A stretch of 64,000 nt of DNA from Myroides odoratimimus (GCF_030326305.1 NZ_JACAKB010000002.1:124001-188000), one strand, 5' to 3'; counted from the first letter of the stretch, positions 52,303 through 61,827 are shown. A program made the numbers and translations. The notes: generated by a model not told the origin, from the letters alone.

Positions 52303-54794
52303 TGAAACATTCTTTGTTTAAGTATATTACTTTTATATGCTTTGTGCTCCTATCTATATATAGTAGTTACGCACAAGACACAACTGTATATGGAAAAGTC
52401 GTAGACTTAGAGGGTAATCCTATAGAGAATGCTTTAGTATTTATAAAAAGAACAGACAAGCAAACTATCACTAATAAAAATGGAGAATTTCAAATACAAA
52501 TAACCTCAGGGCAATATATCTATGCCCAAAAGGAAGATTACACAATCAAAAGAACAGAGTACTCTCCTAACAAAAGTACTTATGATAAGTTACAATTAGT
52601 ACTAACACCATTAAAACAAACAGATATTTTTTATGACAACCCTCAAGATGAATACGCTGTTTTCATTATGGATCTAGCTAGTACACATAAGAAAACTAAC
52701 AACTTAAAGAAGTACACTCTTGACTATTATTCTAAGGGAAATTTACAGCTTGCATCTGGAAGGGAAACGTTCTTAGGTCAAAAACGAAAAGATTTAGACC
52801 CCTCACTAGATATAACAGATGTAAATAACTATATCTATCTAGGAGAATTATCTTCTCAACAAACTGTACTCAATGAAGATTATGGCAAAGAAAGGGTTAT
52901 TGCCTTTAATGAAATAGGTAAGGCAAAAGATCTTTTCTTCTTAACAGCAACAGATAGTGATATTAATTTATACGATAAAATCGTTTCTAATCAGATCAAT
53001 GTAATCTCTCCTTTGATGTCCTATGCTAAAACATATTACTATTTTAAATTACTGAAAAAAGAGACAGATTCTTTAGGAAATGATATATATACGATAAGCT
53101 TTACTCCAAAAAGAGATAGAGAACCTATCATGGAAGGTAAAATAAAAATCACTAGCGATAAATGGCAAATTACAGAACTCTATGCCGCTATGAATGGAGA
53201 AAATGTAGGATTAAAGAATGTGAAACAAGTAGTAATCACTCAACAATATAAACACAACGCTGCATTAAATCTATACCTTAAAGAGAGCCAGAACTTATAT
53301 TTAAAAGGAAAGTTCTTGGTCTTTGACTATGTTGGTTCATTTAAAGCACATTATACAAATTACCAAACAGACAACTCTATTAATAAATCGCAATTCAGTA
53401 ATGAATTAATCCAATATTCAAATAACTTTTTACATCAGCCAGAAAGTTATTGGGAAAAGAACAGACCATATCCATTATCTAAAAAAGAGATGGCAACTTT
53501 CAATGAACAAGAAATAAAAATTCAGGAAGCCACTAAAGCTACATTAGATTCAATAGATAATAGAACTAATAACTTCACTCTTTTTAAGCTAGTCAAAGGA
53601 TATCAACATTTAAATTCTTATAAAAACTCAGCTATTACCTATCGTGGATTACTTTCTACCTTTGCATTTAATGCTGTTCAGGGATTTAACGTTACCACGG
53701 GCTTAGATTATGTAAAAGTAAAAGATGACTACTCTCAAACTAAACTAGGTACAATCGTCAACTATGGTATCTCTGAAAATAAATATAGAGTATCAGGATA
53801 TGCATCTCACATATTTAATCAAATAGACTATAATACTATCACTATCTCTGGTGGTAGTACCATCTTACAGTTTAATCAAGATGATCCTATTAAAACTCCT
53901 ATTAACTCTTTTGCAAGTGCTTATTTTGGTAAAAACTATGCTAAATACTTTCAAAAAAGTTATCTTCAAATCAAGTATGAACAATATGCATTTAATAGAT
54001 TTAAGTTTAGTGGGTTATTAGAATATGCTCATAGAAAATCATTAAGCAATAGTCTTAACAGCCCACCATTTGCTCCACAAAAAGACTTTACATCTAACAA
54101 CCCTTTAGATCCTACAGATTTTGATAATGCACCATTTAAAGATAATTCTATCTTTAAATTTAACTTAGGATTAAACATAATCTTTGACCAAAAAATAATC
54201 ACTTATCCTGATTACAAACAATACTTACCTACTTCTAAGTATCCTATTATATCACTTACTTTAGATAAGACATTGAATGCTACAACCAGTAATTACAACT
54301 ATACCTTTGTATCATTTGCAACGCAATACAATGATAATATCGGTAAAATAGGGAACTTATACATAGGGTTAGCAGCTGGAAAATACTTAGAGCAAAACGA
54401 CATAGCCTTCACAGACTATAAACACTTTAATGGTAATAGAACCTTTATAGGATCAACCGCTGTTTATAACAAACAGTTTAATCTACTACCATACTATGAG
54501 TACAGTACAAATAAATCTTATATTGAGTTCCATTTAGAACATGACTTTAGAGGGTATATAATGAATAAAATTCCTCTATTAAATAAAACTCGATATTCTA
54601 TAGTAGTGGGATACCATATGCTGAATGTTCCTGATAAAGATGTGTATGGAGAATACAGTATAGGCTTAAACAACTTTGGTTTTGGAAAGTTTAGACCATT
54701 TAGAATAGACTTCTTTAAAACTGTTTCGAATGGCCCTTATAAAAATTTTGGTTTTGTATTTGGTATTAAAGTACTCGATTTAATCCAAAAGTAA
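52302..54794 (+). CDS. DUF5686 outer-membrane protein with carboxypeptidase-like domain
   Basis: This 830-residue exported protein has a signal peptide (about 1-24, SSYAQ). It carries an N-terminal carboxypeptidase-regulatory-like beta-sandwich (about 28-105, VYGKVVDLEGNPIENALVFI). A long DUF5686 region follows, ending in beta-barrel-like strands and a C-terminal short tail. Such proteins resemble TonB receptors without a plug, and their function is unknown. The gene overlaps the aroQ stop by one base (TAATG). Confidence 0.9.
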   Translation: MKHSLFKYITFICFVLLSIYSSYAQDTTVYGKVVDLEGNPIENALVFIKRTDKQTITNKNGEFQIQITSGQYIYAQKEDYTIKRTEYSPNKSTYDKLQLVLTPLKQTDIFYDNPQDEYAVFIMDLASTHKKTNNLKKYTLDYYSKGNLQLASGRETFLGQKRKDLDPSLDITDVNNYIYLGELSSQQTVLNEDYGKERVIAFNEIGKAKDLFFLTATDSDINLYDKIVSNQINVISPLMSYAKTYYYFKLLKKETDSLGNDIYTISFTPKRDREPIMEGKIKITSDKWQITELYAAMNGENVGLKNVKQVVITQQYKHNAALNLYLKESQNLYLKGKFLVFDYVGSFKAHYTNYQTDNSINKSQFSNELIQYSNNFLHQPESYWEKNRPYPLSKKEMATFNEQEIKIQEATKATLDSIDNRTNNFTLFKLVKGYQHLNSYKNSAITYRGLLSTFAFNAVQGFNVTTGLDYVKVKDDYSQTKLGTIVNYGISENKYRVSGYASHIFNQIDYNTITISGGSTILQFNQDDPIKTPINSFASAYFGKNYAKYFQKSYLQIKYEQYAFNRFKFSGLLEYAHRKSLSNSLNSPPFAPQKDFTSNNPLDPTDFDNAPFKDNSIFKFNLGLNIIFDQKIITYPDYKQYLPTSKYPIISLTLDKTLNATTSNYNYTFVSFATQYNDNIGKIGNLYIGLAAGKYLEQNDIAFTDYKHFNGNRTFIGSTAVYNKQFNLLPYYEYSTNKSYIEFHLEHDFRGYIMNKIPLLNKTRYSIVVGYHMLNVPDKDVYGEYSIGLNNFGFGKFRPFRIDFFKTVSNGPYKNFGFVFGIKVLDLIQK

Positions 54795-55031
54795 TAACGC
54801 TGTATTATCATTTGATATTCAATAAGAATAGAAGTCGTTCTTATTATAGACTCTTACTTTACAAGCTTAGTTTAAAAGAGTGCTTAGCTGTCTACAATTA
54901 CACAACAGATAGAATAACCACGACTTCAAAAACCTGAATCTTGAAATATCAAAAACTACATTCATAAATAAGTATATAAGAACCGGCATTCTTCTCAGTG
55001 TATATTTAGTAGTTAATGAAGTTTATACTGT

Positions 55032-55140
55032 TATACTAGCACATTTCTCGCACATTTCTCGCACATTTCTCGCACATTTCTCGCACATTTCTTCGACAAA
55101 AACACCTTCTAGGCAGGAAAACCCCTATAAAGTGCAAGCC
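55032..55140. repeat. Dispersed intergenic repeat, copy B
   Basis: This is the second copy of the element at 2276-2384, in the same orientation. It shares TATACTAGCACATT, GCACATTtCTTCGACAAAA, CCTTCTAGGC and the 22-nt end block (55119-55140). It lacks the inner hairpin arms of copy A and instead contains an expanded 11-nt tandem repeat. Confidence 0.8.
55039..55092. repeat. 11-nt tandem repeat, 4.9 units
   Basis: The unit GCACATTTCTC occurs four times in perfect tandem from 55039 to 55082, then a partial fifth unit (10 nt) runs into the CTTCGAC core. Copy A has only two separated GCACATT words at the same place. Confidence 0.9.
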
Positions 55141-55326
55141 TTACGCTTATATCTTAATACCAAATATTGAAATCACACCCCCTGTACTAATTTAAGATAT
55201 TAACTACTGTTTACGTTTTAATCATTTCACACCTATTGGTATTACTTAAACAATACTTTTATAAAGTCTTTTTAATCAGAATTAGGTATACAACAAAGAA
55301 CTCTATCTACAGACATTATTTACAAA

Positions 55327-55355
55327 AAAAGGATTAAGCTTGACTTAATCCTTTT
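55327..55355. terminator. Terminator of the murA unit
   Basis: A perfect 12-bp stem AAAAGGATTAAG (55327-55338) pairs with 55344-55355. A-run at the left gives the minus-strand U-tract. Confidence 0.88.
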
Positions 55356-55369
55356 AATATATTCTAGTA

Positions 55370-56683
55370 CTATTCTTCTATTCTTTCTATATGAGCTCCT
55401 AAAGCACGTAATCTATCATCTATAGCTTCGTATCCTCTATCTATTTGCTCTATATTTTGAATTTCGCTTACTCCTTTAGCTGATAAAGCAGCTATCAATA
55501 AAGATATACCAGCACGAATATCTGGAGAAGACATCTTCGTTGCTTTTAACTGCGACTTAAAGTCATGTCCTATAATAACAGCTCTATGTGGATCACATAA
55601 GATGATCTTAGCTCCCATATCAATTAGTTTATCGACAAAGAACAATCTACTTTCAAACATCTTTTGGTGGATTAATACCTCTCCTCTAGCTTGTGTAGCA
55701 ACTACCAAAATAACACTTAATAAGTCTGGTGTTAGACCTGGCCATGGTGCATCTGCTATAGTAAGTATAGAACCATCTATAAAGTTTTGAATCTCATATC
55801 CATCCGTGTGAGCTGGAATATAAATATCATCTCCCCTCTTCTCTAAAGTAATTCCTAGTCTTCTAAATGTATTTGGTATCACTCCTAAGTGCTCCCAACC
55901 TACATTCTTAATTGTAATTTCACTTTGTGTCATTGCTGCTAATCCTATCCATGACCCAATTTCTATCATGTCAGGTAGCATCGTATGTTCACAACCTTTT
56001 AATGCTGTAACTCCTTCGATAGTTAATAAATTAGACCCTACACCTTGAATCTTAGCCCCCATAGAATTCAGCATTTTACACAATTGCTGAATATATGGTT
56101 CACAGGCAGCATTATAGATAGTAGTAACACCTTCTGCTAACACAGAAGCCATCAATATATTAGCAGTACCTGTTACAGATGCTTCATCTAACAACATATC
56201 AGTACCTACTAACTTCTCCGCCTCTACTCCATAGAAATATTCTTCTCTATTATATCTAAATGTGGCACCTAATTTTATGAATCCATCGAAATGTGTATCT
56301 AGTCTTCTACGTCCTATCTTATCTCCTCCTGGTTTTGGGATATATCCTTTTCCAAAACGAGCTAATAAAGGACCAACCATCATAATAGACCCTCTTAAGG
56401 CTTTGCCATCTGTCTTAAAATCATCTGAGATAAGATAATCTAAATCTAAATCATCCGCTTGAAATGACATTTTATTAGGACCTAACTTTTCAATCTTAAC
56501 TCCTAATTTGCCTAATAACTCTATTAATTTATTTATATCAATGATATCCGGTATATTAGAGAGTACAATTCTTTCTGGCGTTAACAAGACAGCACATAAA
56601 ATCTGTAATGCCTCATTTTTAGCACCTTGAGCATATACCTCTCCTTTTAGCTTAAAACCTCCTTCAATCTTAAATGTACTCAT
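55370..56683 (-). CDS. murA: UDP-N-acetylglucosamine 1-carboxyvinyltransferase, Asp-type active site
   Basis: MurA adds enolpyruvate to UDP-GlcNAc, the first committed step of peptidoglycan synthesis. The 437-residue protein has the start GGFKLKGEVYAQGAKNEAL, the SIMMVGPLLARFG segment and repeated inside-out alpha/beta motifs. In the active-site loop the family's Cys (Cys115 in E. coli) is replaced by Asp121 (PGGDKIG). This change is known to keep activity but block covalent inhibition by fosfomycin. It overlaps the upstream DUF4290 gene by one base. Confidence 0.95.
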   Translation of the reverse strand: MSTFKIEGGFKLKGEVYAQGAKNEALQILCAVLLTPERIVLSNIPDIIDINKLIELLGKLGVKIEKLGPNKMSFQADDLDLDYLISDDFKTDGKALRGSIMMVGPLLARFGKGYIPKPGGDKIGRRRLDTHFDGFIKLGATFRYNREEYFYGVEAEKLVGTDMLLDEASVTGTANILMASVLAEGVTTIYNAACEPYIQQLCKMLNSMGAKIQGVGSNLLTIEGVTALKGCEHTMLPDMIEIGSWIGLAAMTQSEITIKNVGWEHLGVIPNTFRRLGITLEKRGDDIYIPAHTDGYEIQNFIDGSILTIADAPWPGLTPDLLSVILVVATQARGEVLIHQKMFESRLFFVDKLIDMGAKIILCDPHRAVIIGHDFKSQLKATKMSSPDIRAGISLLIAALSAKGVSEIQNIEQIDRGYEAIDDRLRALGAHIERIEE

Positions 56684-57399
56684 TACTTCTTACCTTTTGA
56701 ATGATAGTTATTACTTTTATATTTCTTATTGTTGTTATTGTTATTGTTGTTGTTAGAATTACTCTTTTGGTTATTTGAGTGATTCGTTTTATTAGATTGC
56801 TTTTTATTTACCTGCATTAGATTAGCAGTAGTAGATAATTCTTCTTCTTTTTTAAATAAATTTATCTTTCCATTAGACAATTCACATAGATGTTCAAAGA
56901 TTACTTCATCCTTTACTGTCTCTTTATTCCAACTTAGATAACTCTTCTTCATATGATTAGCAATCACAAGTATCAATGCATCCTTCATCTCGCCATCTTC
57001 CCATGCTATGGCCTTATTAATCATATAAGTAATATTATTACCATAAAATCTATACTTAGGGTGATTCTGAGGATAAGCTAATTTCTCAGGTTTTGTAAAT
57101 ATAGTTTCTTGTGTTGCAATAGGGAAAGGACTATCAACATCTAATTTAAATTCAGACATCATGAATAATTGATCCCATAACTTATGTTGAAAATCTGGTA
57201 CGTCACGCAAGTGCGGATTCATACTTCCCATCACACTAATAGCATATCTAGCGCCATTATTTCGCTCTTCTCTATCTTCGATTTTACAGATATGGTCAAT
57301 CAAACTATGTAGATGACGTCCATATTCAGGTATTATCAATGGTTTTCTTAAGGAATTGTAATCTAAATGAGTTACTGCTTCTTTGGAATCAAATTTCAT
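56683..57399 (-). CDS. DUF4290 protein with polyasparagine tail
   Basis: This 238-residue cytoplasmic protein has an N-terminal helical DUF4290 domain of about 185 residues (YNSLRKPLIIPEYGRHLHSL split here, NPHLRDVPDFQHKLWDQLF). The family occurs in Bacteroidota upstream of murA, as here, but its role is unknown. The C-terminal 50 residues are low-complexity, with a run of nine Asn within an Asn/Ser/Lys stretch. The Asn run is encoded by AAT/AAC triplets, so its length could vary in frame. Confidence 0.87.
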   Translation of the reverse strand: MKFDSKEAVTHLDYNSLRKPLIIPEYGRHLHSLIDHICKIEDREERNNGARYAISVMGSMNPHLRDVPDFQHKLWDQLFMMSEFKLDVDSPFPIATQETIFTKPEKLAYPQNHPKYRFYGNNITYMINKAIAWEDGEMKDALILVIANHMKKSYLSWNKETVKDEVIFEHLCELSNGKINLFKKEEELSTTANLMQVNKKQSNKTNHSNNQKSNSNNNNNNNNNKKYKSNNYHSKGKK

Positions 57400-57494
57400 A
57401 TTATCAATGCTGTTATATTGGGATAATTACTTCTTAGTTCTCGTATCACCTAATACTTGAAAAGTAATTTATTTAAAAATAGGTAAAAAAAGGA

Positions 57495-57779
57495 TTATAA
57501 AGAAACTATTCCTTCAATAGTTGAAACTGCAATATACTTATCAATGATTTCTTGTGCATTTTTCACTGTAAGTTTTACAGAAACACTTGCAAATTTTCCA
57601 GTACTTGAATTCTTAATTTGAATATCAGCATTACAACCGTCAAAAGCCTCTTCTACTCTCGCAATTTTCTCTGGTTCACCAGGCACTATAAATTTATAAA
57701 GATAAGGTCTTGGCCACGTTTTATCGTCTTCTAATTGCTCTTTTAATCTTTTATAAAATTCTATTGTCTTATCGTCCAT
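57495..57779 (-). CDS. DUF493 protein (YbeD family)
   Basis: This 94-residue ferredoxin-like-fold protein belongs to the DUF493/YbeD family (WPRPYLYKFIVPGEPEKIARVEE, then SSTGKFASVSVKLTVKNAQEI). An ATG at 57777-57779 is used. A TTG six codons earlier at 57795-57797 lies inside the -7 box (57795-57802) and cannot be the start. The function is unknown, and an ACT-like regulatory role has been suggested from the fold. Confidence 0.87.
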   Translation of the reverse strand: MDDKTIEFYKRLKEQLEDDKTWPRPYLYKFIVPGEPEKIARVEEAFDGCNADIQIKNSSTGKFASVSVKLTVKNAQEIIDKYIAVSTIEGIVSL

Positions 57780-57794
57780 ATCGTTTTTATTAGG

Positions 57795-57802
57795 CAAATA
57801 TA
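57795..57802 (-). promoter_or_regulatory. DUF493 gene -7 box
   Basis: On the minus strand this reads TATATTTG followed by C, 15 bases before the ATG at 57779, giving a very short leader. Confidence 0.65.
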
Positions 57803-57868
57803 ATCAAATTAACCACTATAATTTTCAAAAGATGTAGTTAAAACTCTTTTGCAGACCACATTTTATTG

Positions 57869-57876
57869 TACTTTTG
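57869..57876 (+). promoter_or_regulatory. AAA ATPase gene -7 box
   Basis: TACTTTTG is followed by C, an exact TAnnTTTG match. An in-frame ATG at 57866 lies upstream of the expected transcript start, so the ATG at 57899 is used. Confidence 0.6.
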
Positions 57877-57898
57877 CACCTTTGATATTTACAGCAAA

Positions 57899-58432
57899 AT
57901 GGACACAAAAATAATCTTAATCATTGGAGGGCCCGGATCTGGTAAAACTACGTTGATTAACGAACTTACTAACAAAGGATATGTTTGCTATCCAGAAATA
58001 TCTCGTGCGGTAACCAAAAAAGCCCAAGAAAAAGGTATTGATCAATTGTTCTTAACAGAACCTCTATTATTCAGCCAATTACTTTTAGAAGGAAGAATCG
58101 AACAACATAAAGATGCTGTTAAAGAATCAGCGAATATTGTTTTTATAGACAGAGGAATTCCAGATGTACTAGCTTATATGCATTACACAGGAGATAAATA
58201 CCCTGAGAGTTTTGATATAGCATGTAAACAACATCTTTATCACCAAATCTTTTTGTTACCTCCTTGGGAATCGATATACCAAAGTGATGAACAACGATAT
58301 GAGAATTTTGAGCAAGCTAGCCAAATACACGAACATCTTATCTCAACATATAAGAACTATGGCTACGATCTAATCGAAGTTCCAAGAGATACAGTTGAGA
58401 ATAGAATTGATTTTATATTAAGCAGAATTTAA
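57899..58432 (+). CDS. AAA_28-type ATPase/kinase
   Basis: This 177-residue P-loop protein has Walker A GGPGSGKTTLI near the N-terminus (about residues 9-19), a Walker-B-like IVFIDRGIPDVLAY (about 79-92), and a C-terminal helical part. It looks like the AAA_28/NadR-like NTPase group, whose members include nucleotide or metabolite kinases. It is a single gene with its own promoter and terminator. The substrate is unknown. Confidence 0.85.
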   Translation: MDTKIILIIGGPGSGKTTLINELTNKGYVCYPEISRAVTKKAQEKGIDQLFLTEPLLFSQLLLEGRIEQHKDAVKESANIVFIDRGIPDVLAYMHYTGDKYPESFDIACKQHLYHQIFLLPPWESIYQSDEQRYENFEQASQIHEHLISTYKNYGYDLIEVPRDTVENRIDFILSRI

Positions 58433-58452
58433 GAAATCATCATATTTTAGTT

Positions 58453-58486
58453 AAAAGGGTTATAGTATTCAAACTATAACCCTTTT
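58453..58486 (+). terminator. Terminator of the AAA ATPase gene
   Basis: A perfect 14-bp stem AAAAGGGTTATAGT (58453-58466) pairs with 58473-58486, followed by ATTTA. Confidence 0.8.
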
Positions 58487-58542
58487 ATTTACAACATTTT
58501 TTGTAAATTCGTTATCATATTTTCATTTATTCCTGCTAGAAC

Positions 58543-60435
58543 ATGACTACACCAATTGAAATTCTTCAAAAGTACTGGAATTACGACAGTTTTCGAGAGC
58601 CTCAGAAAGACATTATAGATTCTGTCCTAGCAAAGAATGATACTTTTGCATTGCTCCCTACAGGAGGAGGAAAAAGTATCTGTTTTCAGATTCCTGCACT
58701 TTTATTACCAGGAACATGCCTTGTAGTTTCTCCACTGATAGCGCTAATAGAAGACCAAGTAAACAATCTTAATAAACTTAATATAAAGGCTACTTCTATT
58801 ATAGGTGGTACGCCAATGCATGAGATAGATGCAATATTTGACAATTGCTTGTATGGAAACTATAAATTTCTATACATATCACCTGAGCGATTAAAACAGA
58901 CGTGGATACTTGAACGAATAGAAAAGCTTAAAATCAATATTATCGCCATAGATGAAGCACACTGTATATCTCAATGGGGACACGATTTTAGGCCGGCATA
59001 TCTAGAATTAAGCAAACTACGCGATATTTTTGCAGAAGTACCTATTATTGCACTAACAGCATCAGCTAATAAAAAAGTAGTAGAAGACATTTGTACAAAT
59101 CTTAAACTTAATTCTCCTAAGCTATTTACGAAAAGTTTTTTTCGAGAAAACCTTATTTACGGTGTTTATAAAGTAGAAAACCAACTGAGTATGGTTCTGC
59201 GCATATTACAAAAAAATCCTGCGCCAACAATAATCTATGTTCGCAATAGAAAAGAAGCTTTTTTCTTCTCCAACCAATTAAATCAAATGAACTATAAAAC
59301 TACTTTTTTTCACGGTGGTTTATCTATCATTGAAAAAAAGAAAAGAATGCAAGATTGGATAGAAGAAAAAACACCTATTATAGTTGCTACTAATGCTTTC
59401 GGAATGGGGATTGATAAAAAGAATGTAAAAAATGTAATCCATATACAAATACCCGAAAACATAGAAAATTATTATCAAGAAGCAGGACGAGCAGGACGAG
59501 ACGGTAATAAAGCATTTGCAACCATGCTAGTAACAGCACAAGAAATCAAGTATAATAATGAGATGTTTGAAACAAATCTCTTTGACAAAGAGTTTCTTAA
59601 ACGCATATATCGAAAACTCAATAACTTTTTAAGTATTGCTTATGGAGAGGGATATAATTGTACTTACAGTTTAAATTTCAACAAATTCTGTAATCATAAT
59701 AACTTTCCTCATAGAAAGGCTTACAACGCTCTACAATTCTTAGATAGACAAGGTATTATTCGATTATTAGAAAACAGTAAAAACAAGACTAAATTACTCT
59801 TTACTGCTCCTAGTAGTAAAATATTGGATATAACGTATGACAATGAGAGTTACGAAAATATTATTCACTTTATATTACGTACTTATACAGGAATACATGA
59901 ATATGAACAAGACATAGATTTACATCTAATAGAACAACATACTGGCGAAAGTCAAGAGAGTATTATAGCCTGTTTAAAGGATTGTCATGATCAAAACTTA
60001 TGCAACTACATTCCTGAAGAAAATGACCTCACAGTCATATTTAATGAGGCCTGGGAAGAAGACAGAGCACTATATCGTACATTCCCTTATTTAAAACAAC
60101 AAAATGAACAAAAGATAAATCAATATAAATCACTCTTATTTTATATTGAAAATGAAGATATTTGTAAAAACAAAATACTTCTAAAGTATTTTGATGAAAA
60201 TAAGGCAACTGATTGTGGTACTTGCTCTACATGTATTTCTAATAAAAAGAAATGTAATACTAATAGTGCTATTATTGACAATATATTCGAAATTCTATTA
60301 CATAGCCCTAGTACTATTCAACAGTTAGAAATAGAACATGGCATCGACAAAGAGGACATTATATACTCATTACAAGTATTACAAGAACAAAATAAAGTTA
60401 AAATAAACCTAGAAAATCAATATTTAGTAATATGA
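58543..60435 (+). CDS. RecQ-family ATP-dependent DNA helicase
   Basis: This is a 630-residue 3'-5' helicase of the RecQ family. It shows Walker A LPTGGGKSICFQ (near residue 40), DEAH in AIDEAHCISQWGHDFRPAY, motif III ALTASA and motif VI QEAGRAGRDG. The RQC zinc-binding part ends CGTCSTCISNKKKC (about 560-575), with a winged-helix-like end. It lacks an HRDC domain. It differs from the longer canonical RecQ of Bacteroidota, so a second recQ elsewhere is likely. It overlaps fmt by 4 bases. Confidence 0.92.
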   Translation: MTTPIEILQKYWNYDSFREPQKDIIDSVLAKNDTFALLPTGGGKSICFQIPALLLPGTCLVVSPLIALIEDQVNNLNKLNIKATSIIGGTPMHEIDAIFDNCLYGNYKFLYISPERLKQTWILERIEKLKINIIAIDEAHCISQWGHDFRPAYLELSKLRDIFAEVPIIALTASANKKVVEDICTNLKLNSPKLFTKSFFRENLIYGVYKVENQLSMVLRILQKNPAPTIIYVRNRKEAFFFSNQLNQMNYKTTFFHGGLSIIEKKKRMQDWIEEKTPIIVATNAFGMGIDKKNVKNVIHIQIPENIENYYQEAGRAGRDGNKAFATMLVTAQEIKYNNEMFETNLFDKEFLKRIYRKLNNFLSIAYGEGYNCTYSLNFNKFCNHNNFPHRKAYNALQFLDRQGIIRLLENSKNKTKLLFTAPSSKILDITYDNESYENIIHFILRTYTGIHEYEQDIDLHLIEQHTGESQESIIACLKDCHDQNLCNYIPEENDLTVIFNEAWEEDRALYRTFPYLKQQNEQKINQYKSLLFYIENEDICKNKILLKYFDENKATDCGTCSTCISNKKKCNTNSAIIDNIFEILLHSPSTIQQLEIEHGIDKEDIIYSLQVLQEQNKVKINLENQYLVI

Positions 60436-61376
60436 AAGACTTACGTATCGTATTCATGGGAACTCCAGACTTCGCAGTTGGAATTCTAGATGCTATATAT
60501 ACAAATAATTATAATGTGGTAGCCGTAATAACTGCACCTGATAGACCTGCAGGTCGAGGTCAAAAGATAAAATACTCTGCAGTTAAAGAGTATGCTTTAG
60601 AAAAAAAACTTCCAATACTACAACCGACAAACTTAAAAGATGAAGAGTTTTTAAGTGAATTAAAAAGTTTTAATGCCAATCTTAATGTAGTAGTTGCTTT
60701 TAGAATGTTACCAGAAGCAGTATGGAGAATGCCAGAATTAGGTACCTTTAACTTACACGCATCACTTTTACCTGATTATAGAGGAGCTGCCCCTATTAAT
60801 TGGGCTATTATAAATGGAGAGACAACAACTGGAGTATCTACATTCTTTATAGACGAAAAAATAGATACAGGAGCTATCATTCTTAAAAAGGAACTAAATA
60901 TTGGGACAAATGAAAATGCAGGTGAATTACATGATAGGCTAATGATTTTAGGAGCTTCTACAGTACTAGATACATTAGAGTTAATAAAGCTAGACAAAGT
61001 TACCACAGTAACACAACCAAAAGAAGAAACCAAAACTGCTTATAAATTAAATAAAGACAATACTAAAATTAACTTCACACAAGCGGGTCATCAAATACAC
61101 AATCTTATTAGAGGCCTTAGTCCATATCCTACAGCATGGTGTTTTTTTAAAGATAAAAGCAACGAATGGTCAGTTAAAATATATGAAGCTAATTATGAAG
61201 AAGATAGCCACAACCATCCTATTGGCAAAGTAGTTTCTAGTAAAAAAGAGCTTAAAATTGCTGTTGAGAAAGGTTTTATCAATATTTTAAGACTTCAATT
61301 TCCAGGTAAAAAACCCATGAAAGCCAACGAATTACTCAATGGAGTGACTTTTAGTGAAGATGCAATAGCATTATAA
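60432..61376 (+). CDS. fmt: Methionyl-tRNA formyltransferase
   Basis: Fmt formylates initiator Met-tRNA using 10-formyl-THF. The 314-residue protein has VFMGTPDFAV at the N-terminus, the catalytic block NLHASLLPDYRGAAPINWAI with Asn/His, and the Asp in STFFIDEKIDTG. A C-terminal OB-like domain follows (210-310). It shares 4 bases with recQ, so the two are translationally coupled. No def gene is adjacent. Confidence 0.96.
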   Translation: MKDLRIVFMGTPDFAVGILDAIYTNNYNVVAVITAPDRPAGRGQKIKYSAVKEYALEKKLPILQPTNLKDEEFLSELKSFNANLNVVVAFRMLPEAVWRMPELGTFNLHASLLPDYRGAAPINWAIINGETTTGVSTFFIDEKIDTGAIILKKELNIGTNENAGELHDRLMILGASTVLDTLELIKLDKVTTVTQPKEETKTAYKLNKDNTKINFTQAGHQIHNLIRGLSPYPTAWCFFKDKSNEWSVKIYEANYEEDSHNHPIGKVVSSKKELKIAVEKGFINILRLQFPGKKPMKANELLNGVTFSEDAIAL

Positions 61377-61493
61377 ACAACTATAAATCAACACTTAACA
61401 AATTTATAGTTTATTTTAGCTTTTAAATCACTTTGATTTATCAAATTTTTATTTTTTTTTATGCAAAAGACTTGCTTTATTACAGAATTACCC

Positions 61494-61501
61494 TAAATTT
61501 G
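61494..61501 (+). promoter_or_regulatory. HU gene promoter
   Basis: The -7 box TAAATTTG is paired with a TTG at 61472-61474, 19 bases upstream, close to the consensus -33 spacing of Bacteroidota promoters. Confidence 0.7.
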
Positions 61502-61542
61502 TATAAGGACGTTAATAAAGTTAACCTTTAAAAAAAATTATT

Positions 61543-61827
61543 ATGAACAAAACTGAATTAATTGATGCAATTGCTAAAGATGCAGAAATCAGCAAAGTGG
61601 CTGCTAAAAAAGCATTAGAATCATTCTTATCAAATGTTGAAACAACTTTAGGTAAAGGTGGAAAAATTTCTTTAGTTGGTTTTGGATCTTGGTCAGTATC
61701 TGAAAGAGCTGCTAGAGAAGGAAGAAACCCTCAAACTGGGAAAACAATCAAAATTGCTGCTAAAAATGTAGTGAAATTTAAAGCTGGTTCTGAATTAGAA
61801 AACGCTGTAAACAAGAAGAAAAAATAA
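61543..61827 (+). CDS. HU family DNA-binding protein
   Basis: This 94-residue histone-like protein bends DNA and organises the nucleoid. It starts MNKTELIDAIAKDAEIS, has the beta-arm region VGFGSWSVSERAAREGRNPQTG with the GRNPQTGK tip, and ends in a Lys cluster. It has a well-formed promoter and terminator as a single gene. Confidence 0.95.
   Translation: MNKTELIDAIAKDAEISKVAAKKALESFLSNVETTLGKGGKISLVGFGSWSVSERAAREGRNPQTGKTIKIAAKNVVKFKAGSELENAVNKKKK

Larger units (their letters stand above)
54795..55326. other. Intergenic region with dispersed repeat copy B
   Basis: No ORF is seen. It holds a weak inverted repeat AATAAGAA/TTCTTATT (54821-54828 with 54838-54845), which may help end the DUF5686 transcript, and the dispersed repeat copy B with its tandem array (55032-55140). 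It lies between convergent genes. Confidence 0.55.

Noticed and set aside
55039-55092. CRISPR-like array
   Set aside because: The repeat unit is only 11 nt, directly tandem without spacers, and no cas gene is present.
57780-57797. TTG start for the DUF493 protein
   Set aside because: It falls inside the -7 promoter box, so it cannot be in the transcript.
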